Shown here one piece after another: positions 9,701 through 16,245 of a stretch of 64,000 bases of DNA. Source of the DNA: JAKFVC01 sp040386595. GTDB lineage: Bacteria > Planctomycetota > Planctomycetia > Planctomycetales > Planctomycetaceae. Made by a program: the position numbers and the translations under genes. The first letter of the stretch is position 1, and every line of letters begins with the position of its first letter. The notes beneath the pieces are model-generated. The model made no database searches. It was not told the DNA's origin and worked only from the letters and a program-made list of their open reading frames with translations. The DNA lies in contig JAZKFE010000014.1 of assembly GCA_040386595.1 (NCBI GenBank), positions 23,745 through 87,744 on the forward strand, given 5' to 3'.

Positions 9701-9907
9701 TTGCTCGATCGGCGTGGCAACCGTATCAGCAATGACTTCGGGCGACGCCCCGGGGTATTGCGCTCGCACCACAATCGTGGGCGGAACAATATCTGGGTAC
9801 TGCGCCGCTGGCAGGACCATGTAGGCAATCCCACCCAGGATGACCGTCACCACCGAGATCACGGCGGCAAAGATCGGCCGGTCGATAAAGAAATGTGCGA
9901 TCTTCAT
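6710..9907 (-). CDS. RND multidrug efflux permease (HAE1, AcrB/MexB-like)
   Basis: A 1065-residue inner-membrane pump that exports hydrophobic or amphiphilic compounds using the proton gradient. It has the full HAE1 plan: start MKIAHFFIDRPIFAAVISVV, two large periplasmic loops, and 12 predicted helices. The proton-relay Asp pair is in GIVVDDAIVVVENVERH, and TM10-12 contains AKNAVLIVEFAKQLEEEGRS. The length is normal for the family. It lies 123 bases after the adaptor gene (10031-11467) on the same strand, so the two are probably co-transcribed, adaptor first. No outer-membrane TolC-type gene follows, so the pump must borrow one from elsewhere. The substrate cannot be told. Confidence 0.95.
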   Translation of the reverse strand: MKIAHFFIDRPIFAAVISVVTVILGGIAYMVLPAAQYPDIVPPTIVVRAQYPGASPEVIADTVATPIEQEVNGVEDMLYMSSQCTVDGQMELTVTFKLGTNLDTAQVLVQNRVATAEARLPEDVRRLGITTVKSSPDLLMVLHLVSPNKKFDQLYLGNYALIQVRDTLARVDGVGSVNSLGLREYSMRIWLDAERLAHLSLTAGDVVQTLRAQNIQVASGVIGQPPLEKGGDFQLTVNTLGRLLDPQQFANLIVRTGADGRVVRVGDVARIELGARDYSINTYLDGQNAVALAIAQRPGSNALATADGIEKAIEKLSKNFPDGLEYRIAYNPTVFVRESIDSVIHTLYEAGILVVIVVLVFLQNWRATLVPLIAIPVSLIGTFGAMLAFGFSLNMLSLFGLVLAIGIVVDDAIVVVENVERHIATGLSPRAAAYKAMDEVTGAVIAIAVGLSAVFVPTAFISGISGEFYRQFALTIAVSTLLSAFNSLTLSPALCAILLQPHGAKKDWFSRVWDFVFGWFFSLFNWMFDRVSHGYAGMVSWNVRKVAFPLLAYAILVGLTGYGFMKVPTGFIPRQDKGYLITVIQLPDGASLSRTDAVVKQASDIILKHHGVGHAVTFVGFSGATRSNSPNAAAIFIGEKLEHERHGEEPEPILNQLPSLQKELMQIPDANIFVVPPPPVQGLGTSGGYKFLVQDRGGYGSRALQEATDALIAAAQKEPSLAGVFTTYRASTPQLFADVDRVKANMLNVPLTNVFEALQVNLGSAYVNDFNLYGRTFQVRTQSEEAFRNNEDDISRLKTRTATGRMVPLGSVVNVKWQSGPDRVVRYNMYPAAEVQGDTAPGFSSGQAIETIERLAKEKLPQGMTVEWTDLAYQQQLAGNTALYIFPLCVLFVFLVHSAEYESWTLPMAIILIAPVCLPFALLGVSLRGMDNNLITQISFVVLIGLAAKNAVLIVEFAKQLEEEGRSPVDAAIESCRLRLRPIVMTSFAFILGVLPLARATGPGFELRQVLGTAVFAGMLGVTIFGLFLTPTFYVVLRGVSIRFWGHGFQHREELHEEHQAGSHE

Positions 9908-10030
9908 GATATTTCAATTCGGTCTAATTGGTTCTAGTACTCTGTCACGCCGGCACTTTGGAATGGAATGCCACGGGCTTGGCCAGTGCCACCAATTCCG
10001 GTGTTGGACTAAGGGTGATCCTAGGTTGGA

Positions 10031-11467
10031 CTAGATCTCTGACCTGCTTCGAAAGTCAATCTCGAGTTTGCTTTGTGGTCCACTCTCCGGCTTCACCTCC
10101 GGAGCCTTCTCTGACTTTGGTGCGTCTGGCTTGGGCACCCCACGCGGAGGTCGCGACAGCCATTGTTCTTTCGGAACCGGCCCGCCATCGCCGGGAAATT
10201 CTTCCTTGTCCAGCTGGATTTTCTCGACCTTCGCGACGACCGGTTCTCCGGGGCGAACGCGTTGCAATCCACGCAACACGAAACGCTCGGATCCATCGAG
10301 CCCCTTCCGAATGATGCGTAACCCCCTGACGATCGGTCCAATTTCGACGACCTGTCGGCGGGCCTTATTCTCTTTATCAATCACAAACACATATTTTTCT
10401 GATTGATCCGTACCGATAGCCAAGTCCGGAATTAGGACCGCGTCGTAGCGTCCGCTTCCGGGAAAACGCACGCGTGCGAAAAGACCTGGGGTTAAACTGA
10501 GATCAGGATTGGCCAGAATTGCCCGCCCACGCATCGTGCCCGTTTCCGGGTCCATGCGGTTGTCGACGAAGTCGATGTGACCGCGATGCGGAAAGGAATT
10601 CGGTTCATTCGCGAGACCAACATAAACCGGGGTCTTCACCTGCCGCGAACTTTGACGCTTACCTTCTTTTCCTAAACGAACATATTTCAGGTAGGACTGC
10701 TCGTCGGCGTCGAAATTACAGTGGATCGGATCGAGCGACACGATCGTCGTAATCACTGTCGATTGGGCATTGCCCCCGTTGATCAGATTTCCGTCGGTGA
10801 CTAATCGCGAGCTGACCCGTCCGGAAATCGGTGCCCGGACCTGAGTGTAATCCACATTCAGCTTGGCAATCGCCAACAGGGCCTTGGACGATTCCACTGC
10901 AGCCTCGGCCGATGCGATCGCCGTCTTCGATAGTTCCAACCGAGCCTTGACCGCCAACACGTTGGCTCGTGATTGGCTTAACTCGGTCTCACGAATGTCG
11001 AGATCTTCTTGCGACATCGCCTTCTGAGCAACCAGGGGGCGGGAACGCTCGAAGCGGGTCACGGCCAGGTCATAGCGGGCCTCGGCAACTTTGACTTCGG
11101 CCTCCACCTGGATCACGGTGGCCTTCGCCTGTTGCACCAGAGAAACTGCCGCAGCCACATCGGCCTCGGTGCGACTGACCTCAGCCACAAACGGCCGCGG
11201 GTCAATCACGCATAGCAGATCCCCCTCACGCACCACCTGTCCCTCATCAAAATGGGTCGAGTCCAGATAACCGCTGACTCGAGCACGAACTTCGACGAAC
11301 TCAATCGCCGCCAATCGACCGACGTATTCATCCCATTCGACGATCGAGGTCTTCACGGGAACGCTCGTCACCACTTCGGCGGCCATCGGTGGCGGAGCTG
11401 CGGCGCTGGGCGAGCAACCGGTCAACATCATTCCCAACAGAGTCGCCATTAACAAACTTCGACACAT
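10031..11467 (-). CDS. RND efflux periplasmic adaptor lipoprotein (AcrA/MexE-like)
   Basis: A 478-residue membrane-fusion protein that would bridge the pump to an outer-membrane channel. Residues 1-18 form a lipoprotein signal with lipobox LTGC (Cys18). The barrel-sandwich motif VEVRARVSGYLDSTHFDEGQ follows, then a long coiled-coil hairpin rich in Ala/Glu (about 105-215). The second half-lipoyl motif is VRAPISGRVSSRLVTDGNLI, then the beta-barrel and membrane-proximal domains. The C-terminal 55 residues are Pro/Lys/Glu rich and look disordered, longer than in AcrA. It is the first gene of the operon with the pump at 6710-9907. Confidence 0.94.
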   Translation of the reverse strand: MCRSLLMATLLGMMLTGCSPSAAAPPPMAAEVVTSVPVKTSIVEWDEYVGRLAAIEFVEVRARVSGYLDSTHFDEGQVVREGDLLCVIDPRPFVAEVSRTEADVAAAVSLVQQAKATVIQVEAEVKVAEARYDLAVTRFERSRPLVAQKAMSQEDLDIRETELSQSRANVLAVKARLELSKTAIASAEAAVESSKALLAIAKLNVDYTQVRAPISGRVSSRLVTDGNLINGGNAQSTVITTIVSLDPIHCNFDADEQSYLKYVRLGKEGKRQSSRQVKTPVYVGLANEPNSFPHRGHIDFVDNRMDPETGTMRGRAILANPDLSLTPGLFARVRFPGSGRYDAVLIPDLAIGTDQSEKYVFVIDKENKARRQVVEIGPIVRGLRIIRKGLDGSERFVLRGLQRVRPGEPVVAKVEKIQLDKEEFPGDGGPVPKEQWLSRPPRGVPKPDAPKSEKAPEVKPESGPQSKLEIDFRSRSEI

Positions 11468-11876
11468 GGGAAATACTCCAATTTCAAAATAGACGCGGAA
11501 CCGTAACTCGCACTCGCCACAAACTTCTGGGATTCCACGTCGAGACTACATTCGTGTGTGCCACTGCCCTGTTTTGACCGACGCCACCGAGACGTTACGT
11601 CTTCGCAGCCAGTCGAAATTCGGCGCCCTGCTATCGAATACAGAGTGGATGTTAGAATCTTTCACGTGATCGCTGATTTCCAGCAAATTCCCCAAAACGC
11701 TTCTCGAAAATGAATTTTTCGGCGAAAACGGTGATGTGTTGGAGCCCCAGACGACCTCTTTTTGCGGCGGTCGTCCATTGATCCTACGGGAAACCCATTT
11801 CACGCTGGGAGAAAATCCGCGGGCACGTTTCATTCGGATCGAAATAGCCAATCGATCTGAAAGCTCTGCGCCGCCA
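11468..11876. other. Intergenic region, no gene seen
   Basis: About 400 bases between the RND adaptor start and the MATE stop. A minus-strand open frame of 117 codons here shows no family feature, ribosome site or codon bias and was not called. It should hold the promoter of the RND operon, but no convincing operator was found by eye. Confidence 0.5.
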
Positions 11877-13295
11877 TCACACGATAATCCCCAATTCACG
11901 GCGCATGACGTAGATCATGACCACACCGTAGGCGGCCAGACCACATGCCATCAACGTGAATAACGACTCCAGCTTCCAGCCGAGTGTGCTCACGGCGACA
12001 GCACCCCCGATCCCGGCAACCAGGAGGCGGGTGCTGCTGGCGAGCAAAGGCTGGAGCGTTCGACCGCGCCCTTGGGCCGCGAAATACAGAGCCAACCCCA
12101 ATCCCAGAAAGGGATAAGCCGGGCCGACTCGGACCAGATAGGCCGCACCGATGGAGATCACTTCGGGGTCAGTCGTGAACAGCGTCATCCAGGCTTCTGG
12201 GAAGAGAGCCACCGTCACGCCGGCCAATCCACAGGCCCCTACTCCGAAGGTCGCTCCCGCCCAAGTCAGCTGCCGCACGCGGGCGGAATTCCCGGCGCCG
12301 TCGCTCGCCGCAACAAGAGGGACGAGCGCCGATCCGACTCCAAAAACGATCGGAATGAGCAGGTATTCCAGACGCCCACCCGATCCATAGCCGGCGATGG
12401 CGGTCGCCCCAAAGGGAGCAATCAGGCCAGTCAACACGATGAACGTTAAGTTGGTGAGAATTGTGCTGGCGGCACTGGGGATGGAAATTCGTAGAATCTC
12501 GGCCGCATAGCGCCATTGTGGTCGCAGTGCCCCGAGCGACGGACGGGCTGGCGTATGCACGCGTGCGAGAGCTCGCCCCAGGACGGCAACCATGACAAAG
12601 TTGTAGCCGACAACCGCACCGGCAGCACCCGCGATGCCTAATCCGGGCATCGAACCTGCCCCATAAATAATTAACGGGGAAACAGACAGAGTAACGACTC
12701 CGCCAATGGCTCCTGCGACCGCCGGAAATGTGGCATTGCCCCCCGCGCGGAGAATGCTTGCCGCGGCATTAAAGACCCAAAAAGGAGCCGCCCCCAGGAA
12801 CAGAACATTGGAGTATTGCACCGCTGCATCTAACGCGGCTCCTTCTGCCCCTAAGGCTGAATAAAAAGTATGGCCGCACAGAAGCATGACTGCCGTAAAC
12901 ATCGCTCCCAACACCGCCGCCATGGTTAAAGCCGTTCCGGCTAAGCGTGCGGCATCATCGGCCCTTCCGGCCCCGAGTGCTCGGGCAACACCAGAGGCCA
13001 CCCCACCCCCATACGCCCCCGCGGAAAGCGTGGTCATCAACATGACCAGCGGGAAACTTAATGAAACGCCAGCGAGCGCCGCCGAGCCCTGTCGGCCCAC
13101 AAATGCCGCCTCGCCGGCAGAAATCAACCCTTGTAGCGTCATCAGCGCCACGGTCGGTGCGGCGAGACGGAGAAGTGTCGAAAAGACAGGACCTTCCAAC
13201 AGCCGACGAGCCTGTGGAGTGGATAACGCAATCGGAACAGCGGGCTTGTCGCCGCTGACCATCCCCGTCCGCCGATCGTCTGATAACACGGCCAT
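11877..13295 (-). CDS. MATE family efflux transporter
   Basis: A 472-residue transporter with about 12 hydrophobic helices arranged as two homologous halves, typical of cation-coupled multidrug and toxin extrusion proteins. The N-half contains LLRLAAPTVALMTLQGL and a GRQGSAALAGVSLSFP loop. The C-half repeats ILRISIPSAASTILTNL and GYGSGGRLEYLLIPIVFGVGS. The ATG at 13295 was chosen because AAGGAAG lies just upstream; an in-frame ATG at 13328 lacks one. It lies 93 bases downstream of a marR gene on the same strand. The shared upstream motif TGTATATGCA suggests MarR control. The substrate is unknown. Confidence 0.94.
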   Translation of the reverse strand: MAVLSDDRRTGMVSGDKPAVPIALSTPQARRLLEGPVFSTLLRLAAPTVALMTLQGLISAGEAAFVGRQGSAALAGVSLSFPLVMLMTTLSAGAYGGGVASGVARALGAGRADDAARLAGTALTMAAVLGAMFTAVMLLCGHTFYSALGAEGAALDAAVQYSNVLFLGAAPFWVFNAAASILRAGGNATFPAVAGAIGGVVTLSVSPLIIYGAGSMPGLGIAGAAGAVVGYNFVMVAVLGRALARVHTPARPSLGALRPQWRYAAEILRISIPSAASTILTNLTFIVLTGLIAPFGATAIAGYGSGGRLEYLLIPIVFGVGSALVPLVAASDGAGNSARVRQLTWAGATFGVGACGLAGVTVALFPEAWMTLFTTDPEVISIGAAYLVRVGPAYPFLGLGLALYFAAQGRGRTLQPLLASSTRLLVAGIGGAVAVSTLGWKLESLFTLMACGLAAYGVVMIYVMRRELGIIV

Positions 13296-13360
13296 TGAGA
13301 CTTCCTTATCGGTATTGACCAGAGGCATTCACGAGCCAGCAAACGCCCTGCTGAATTACC

Positions 13361-13370
13361 TGTATATGCA
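13361..13370. promoter_or_regulatory. Putative MarR operator upstream of the MATE gene
   Basis: TGTATATGCA, an 8-of-10 palindrome, lies 66 bases upstream of the MATE start codon. The same 10 bases recur at the marR start (13839-13848). AT-rich near-palindromes of this type are typical MarR targets. Inference from sequence identity and position. Confidence 0.5.
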
Positions 13371-13388
13371 ACTATTTGAGAAAAAAAA

Positions 13389-13832
13389 CTAAGCGTTGAC
13401 GGCCGCGTGTGCGACTTCTGGCAGGACAGAGAGCAGATGTTGCCACAAGCCGCCTGGGAGCTTGACCTTCATGCGTTCTTGAGCCTTCGTCCACGCCGGA
13501 CGGGCTTCCCGAAACTTGGCGAGACCAGCTTCGGTGATCGAGACCAGCTTCTCCCGGCGGTCTTTTCCAGGATGAATCGCCACCCAGCCCTGATTGACCA
13601 GAGGCCGGATATTGCGCGTGATGGTGGTCTCTTCGATCAGCATTAGCTCGCCCAGGTCTCCCTGTCGGACCTGCCCTAACTTGCTGAGATACACCAATAG
13701 CGAAAACTGAGTTGTCCGCAAACCGAACTTGCGTAATTCATCATCGTAATAGCGACTTACGGCGCGTGACGCTTGCCGCAGTGCGTTACACAAACAGGGA
13801 GTCCGAGCGGGAACAGGAGTTTCTTGAGCCAT
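13389..13832 (-). CDS. MarR family transcriptional regulator
   Basis: A 147-residue winged-helix dimeric repressor. Visible parts are the N-terminal dimerisation helix (LCNALRQASRAVSRYYDDEL), GLRTTQFSLLVYLSKLGQV, and the recognition region GDLGELMLIEETTITRNIRPLVNQGWV. The wing ends with the MarR signature HPGKDRREKLVSITEAGLAKF, including the conserved Asp-Arg-Arg. The start at 13832 gives a normal MarR length; the frame can extend to 13988 but without family similarity. It precedes the MATE gene by 93 bases on the same strand, the common layout of a drug-responsive repressor with its exporter. The putative operator at 13839-13848 overlaps the start region, which suggests autorepression. The ligand is unknown. 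Confidence 0.93.
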   Translation of the reverse strand: MAQETPVPARTPCLCNALRQASRAVSRYYDDELRKFGLRTTQFSLLVYLSKLGQVRQGDLGELMLIEETTITRNIRPLVNQGWVAIHPGKDRREKLVSITEAGLAKFREARPAWTKAQERMKVKLPGGLWQHLLSVLPEVAHAAVNA

Positions 13833-13838
13833 GATAGA

Positions 13839-13848
13839 TGTATATGCA
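13839..13848. promoter_or_regulatory. Putative MarR operator at the marR start
   Basis: TGTATATGCA, identical to the site upstream of the MATE gene, lies 7 bases upstream of the marR ATG. Binding here would block translation-proximal transcription and give autoregulation. Inference. Confidence 0.5.
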
Positions 13849-14006
13849 GGAAACGAACCGACGTCAAGAGTATTGCGACCGCCCCCATCCAGCACAAGAG
13901 ACCACCAGCCAGCCACAATTGCCGCTTTGGTCCCCACCAAAGTTGCCGTTGTGGCTGAGTCTGTGGCTGCGTTCCAGCCTGTGGTCACAGTCTTTATAAG
14001 CGTGCC

Positions 14007-14498
14007 TTACCCCTGCAGGTGGGCCTCGAGAAACCACAGGTTCTGGTCTAAACCACGAGAAACTTCGGTGAAGATATCGGTCGTGTCGGCATCGCCTATC
14101 AGAGCCGCGGAATCGATCGCAGAGCGAGAACTTTTCGCCAGTTGCGCGAATCGCGTGGCCAACGCCTCGACGTGTTGTAACCCGTCCACGGCCTCCACGG
14201 GATACTCGGGCAACCGCGAAGCCCGAGCCGCCATTCGCAGAGTGCCGAGGGCCGTTCCGCCCAACGCGGTCACTCGCTCGGCAATCAAATCGACATACCC
14301 TTCAATCGATTCGGCCAGTGAATCAAACAGCAAATGCAGTTGATAAAAATGAGGCCCTTTTACGTTCCAATGGGCCTGCTTAGTTTGACTATAGAGATCC
14401 GATGTATCTGCCAGGTGCTGATTCAGCAGAGCAATCACTTTTTCGCGAACGTCAGCGGCCAAGTCATTGCGGGTCGAGAAATTTCTAGGCTGGGTCAT
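14007..14498 (-). CDS. dps: Dps family DNA-protection and ferritin-like protein
   Basis: A 163-residue four-helix Dps protein that stores iron and consumes hydrogen peroxide at intersubunit ferroxidase centres, and can coat DNA. All five centre ligands are visible with the expected spacing: H43 in AHWN, H55, D59, D70 and E74 in DLIAERV. The Dps signature KQAHWNVKGPHFYQLHLLFD is intact. The start at 14498 is preceded by AAGGAGA; a start at 14528 is not supported by a ribosome site. It lies 86 bases downstream of the bicupin gene and upstream of marR on the same strand. Co-transcription with the bicupin is possible and would put Dps under the sigma-54 promoter proposed there. Confidence 0.94.
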   Translation of the reverse strand: MTQPRNFSTRNDLAADVREKVIALLNQHLADTSDLYSQTKQAHWNVKGPHFYQLHLLFDSLAESIEGYVDLIAERVTALGGTALGTLRMAARASRLPEYPVEAVDGLQHVEALATRFAQLAKSSRSAIDSAALIGDADTTDIFTEVSRGLDQNLWFLEAHLQG

Positions 14499-14584
14499 TG
14501 GGACTCTCCTTTGAGGCAGCTTTGTCAATGCAGCTGCGAAATCAAATTAACCATGTGATTGTTCGGTGAGCGCTACGAACGACA

Positions 14585-15769
14585 TTAAGGAGCAGATTTT
14601 ACCGGCCCCTCGCTAATGAACACATCCTCATGCGGAAACTTTTCGAACAACACCGCGGGCTTCTTAAAGTTCGTGGCCAGGACGTCCACCGGATTTCCCG
14701 CGATCCACTGTGACAGATCAATCGCCGCGTAAGTCCCCGTGTTAAATCCGATCAACACCCGGCACGGCTTATTGCCGATGTTCTCAATGGAATGCCCATA
14801 CCCTTGCGGGATATAGCCTACATCCCCTTTTTCCAGTGTTTCTGTGCGATAGCGACCATGCGATCCGAACATCGTTACGCTGATTGATCCTTCGATCACG
14901 TATTGCCATTCGTCAGACGTCGGGTGCCAGTGAAGCTCCCGCAAGGCGCCTGGCTCCAGATCGAGAATCACTCCGGTCACCGTCGTTGCAATGGGAAATC
15001 GGGATGAATCCACGCGCCACTCGCGGCCACCCTTAAAGATTTTATGTGGTGGTTGCTCTAGAAGTTCATACTTATGAGTGAGGGCCGGCAACTTCCGGCC
15101 TTGTAGCGGAGTCGCCGGGGTTTCAGGAGGCACGGCACCTCGAGCGAAATACACTTCATCCTTGGGAAACCCGTCGAAGGCCGATTCGGGCAGACCAAAG
15201 TTTTTAGCCAGCAAGGCCTTGGGGGTGTGACCAATCCAGTCCGAGATACTAAACGTCCCGAATTCAGAAAAATAACCGTTGTCGAAGATCAAAATAAAAT
15301 GCGTGGACTCGGTCCCCAGGCACTCCAGCATATGGCCATGGCCACGTGGAAAATACCACACATCACCGGGACCGAAGTCGTTTGTCTCGGCGTTGCCTTG
15401 AGGATCAATCACCGTGGTGCGAACACGTCCCTCAACGACAAAAGCCCATTCCGCAGCAGTCGCATGCCAATGCAGTTCTCGCATCGCACCAGGCTCCAGT
15501 CGCATCGACACGCCTGCGATCCCTTTCGAGATCGGCAACTGCTTAACAGTCGCTTCCTTCCCCGAGCTATTGCCGATCACCTTGCCTTCAGACTTCTCTA
15601 GTGCAAACTTAAATGTCGGTAGTTCCTTCTCCGCGAGCTCCGGGTCGGGGACATTATTCATGAAGCTAGGATCACCAGCTTCGGCGGCTTTGGATGTCCA
15701 CATTGAAGCAGCAGTAGCGGCGAGCAACGCCGCGCCAGTCAAGAAATTTCTGCGATCGGAATCCGACAT
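14585..15769 (-). CDS. Exported bicupin, oxalate decarboxylase family (OxdC-like)
   Basis: A 394-residue bicupin with a twin-arginine signal (DRRNFLTGAALLAATAAS, residues 5-22). Both cupin domains keep full metal sets: H100, H102, E107, H146 and H280, H282, E287, H326. In OxdC the active-site lid carries a catalytic Glu; here the corresponding segment is FSEFGTF, with Glu169 kept but the Asn-Ser after it changed. This favours a decarboxylase over an oxidase, though a related substrate is possible. It would act in the periplasm on oxalate, giving formate and CO2 with Mn. The ATG at 15769 follows CAGGAGATTCAG. A sigma-54-type promoter and an upstream palindrome precede it, and an NtrC-type regulator lies immediately upstream. 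Confidence 0.92.
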   Translation of the reverse strand: MSDSDRRNFLTGAALLAATAASMWTSKAAEAGDPSFMNNVPDPELAEKELPTFKFALEKSEGKVIGNSSGKEATVKQLPISKGIAGVSMRLEPGAMRELHWHATAAEWAFVVEGRVRTTVIDPQGNAETNDFGPGDVWYFPRGHGHMLECLGTESTHFILIFDNGYFSEFGTFSISDWIGHTPKALLAKNFGLPESAFDGFPKDEVYFARGAVPPETPATPLQGRKLPALTHKYELLEQPPHKIFKGGREWRVDSSRFPIATTVTGVILDLEPGALRELHWHPTSDEWQYVIEGSISVTMFGSHGRYRTETLEKGDVGYIPQGYGHSIENIGNKPCRVLIGFNTGTYAAIDLSQWIAGNPVDVLATNFKKPAVLFEKFPHEDVFISEGPVKSAP

Positions 15770-15829
15770 CTGAATCTCCTGAAGAACTTGTTTTGAGGGG
15801 CCAAATAGCCAACATCGCTCGGTCGGAAA

Positions 15830-15845
15830 AGCAAACTGTATGCCA
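15830..15845 (-). promoter_or_regulatory. Putative sigma-54 (-24/-12) promoter of the bicupin gene
   Basis: Read on the minus strand the site is TGGCATACAGTTTGCT. It matches the RpoN consensus TGGCAC(G)-N4-TTGCW in both blocks with exact GG-N10-GC spacing. The predicted start site near 15820 gives a leader of about 50 bases before the ATG at 15769. Inference by eye; no score was computed. Confidence 0.6.
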
Positions 15846-16245
15846 CGCGTGCCTGATGAAAAGGATGTAAATTTCAACTGGCGAAAGGGCAATTCGGCGG
15901 ATTATCGGCGTCGAGAGCGTTCGAAACCGGGTAACGGAATTGCCCAATGGGCTAGAAAACAGCCAGATTCAGAAACCGAATCTGGAGCAACGACATCCAT
16001 CAACCGACACAACGTCTGCAGGGCAAGACGCGAAAATAAAAATCGCACCAACCAGTTGTGTGTTACCGAGTCAGCTAAAGACCCGAGTTCCTTAGAGTCT
16101 CGGGCCAGATACTCACGTTTCATTTCGTGCATCACGATGCGAATTCGCCACAGGCGCACGCCCCCCCCCGGACGGTTGTCGGCACCGGGTGTTAAGCATG
16201 CCGCTACCGGCTGACGTGATCGTCACATCGTGATCTGCCCCAACT
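15846..16245. other. Intergenic control region between the NtrC-type gene and the bicupin gene
   Basis: No gene is supported here; open frames at 15840-16214 (plus) and 15902-16159 (minus) lack family features. The region holds the perfect palindrome at 15963-15985, a CCCGAG/CTCGGG inverted repeat near 16083-16107, a C-run near 16160, and TGACG-TGAT-CGTCA at 16212-16225, just after the NtrC-type stop codon. Confidence 0.6.
15963..15985. promoter_or_regulatory. Putative enhancer (UAS) for an NtrC-type activator
   Basis: CCAGATTC and GAATCTGG form a perfect 8-bp inverted repeat with a 7-base spacer. It lies about 120-140 bases upstream of the -24 element of the bicupin promoter. That is the usual distance for an enhancer bound by a sigma-54 activator. 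Inference from symmetry and position. Confidence 0.45.

Noticed and set aside
11546..11899. Minus-strand open frame of 117 codons after the RND adaptor
   Set aside because: It overlaps the MATE end, has no ribosome site and no family feature.
15840..16214. Plus-strand open frame of 124 codons opposite the bicupin promoter
   Set aside because: Arg/Ser-rich, no family, and it covers the sigma-54 control region.
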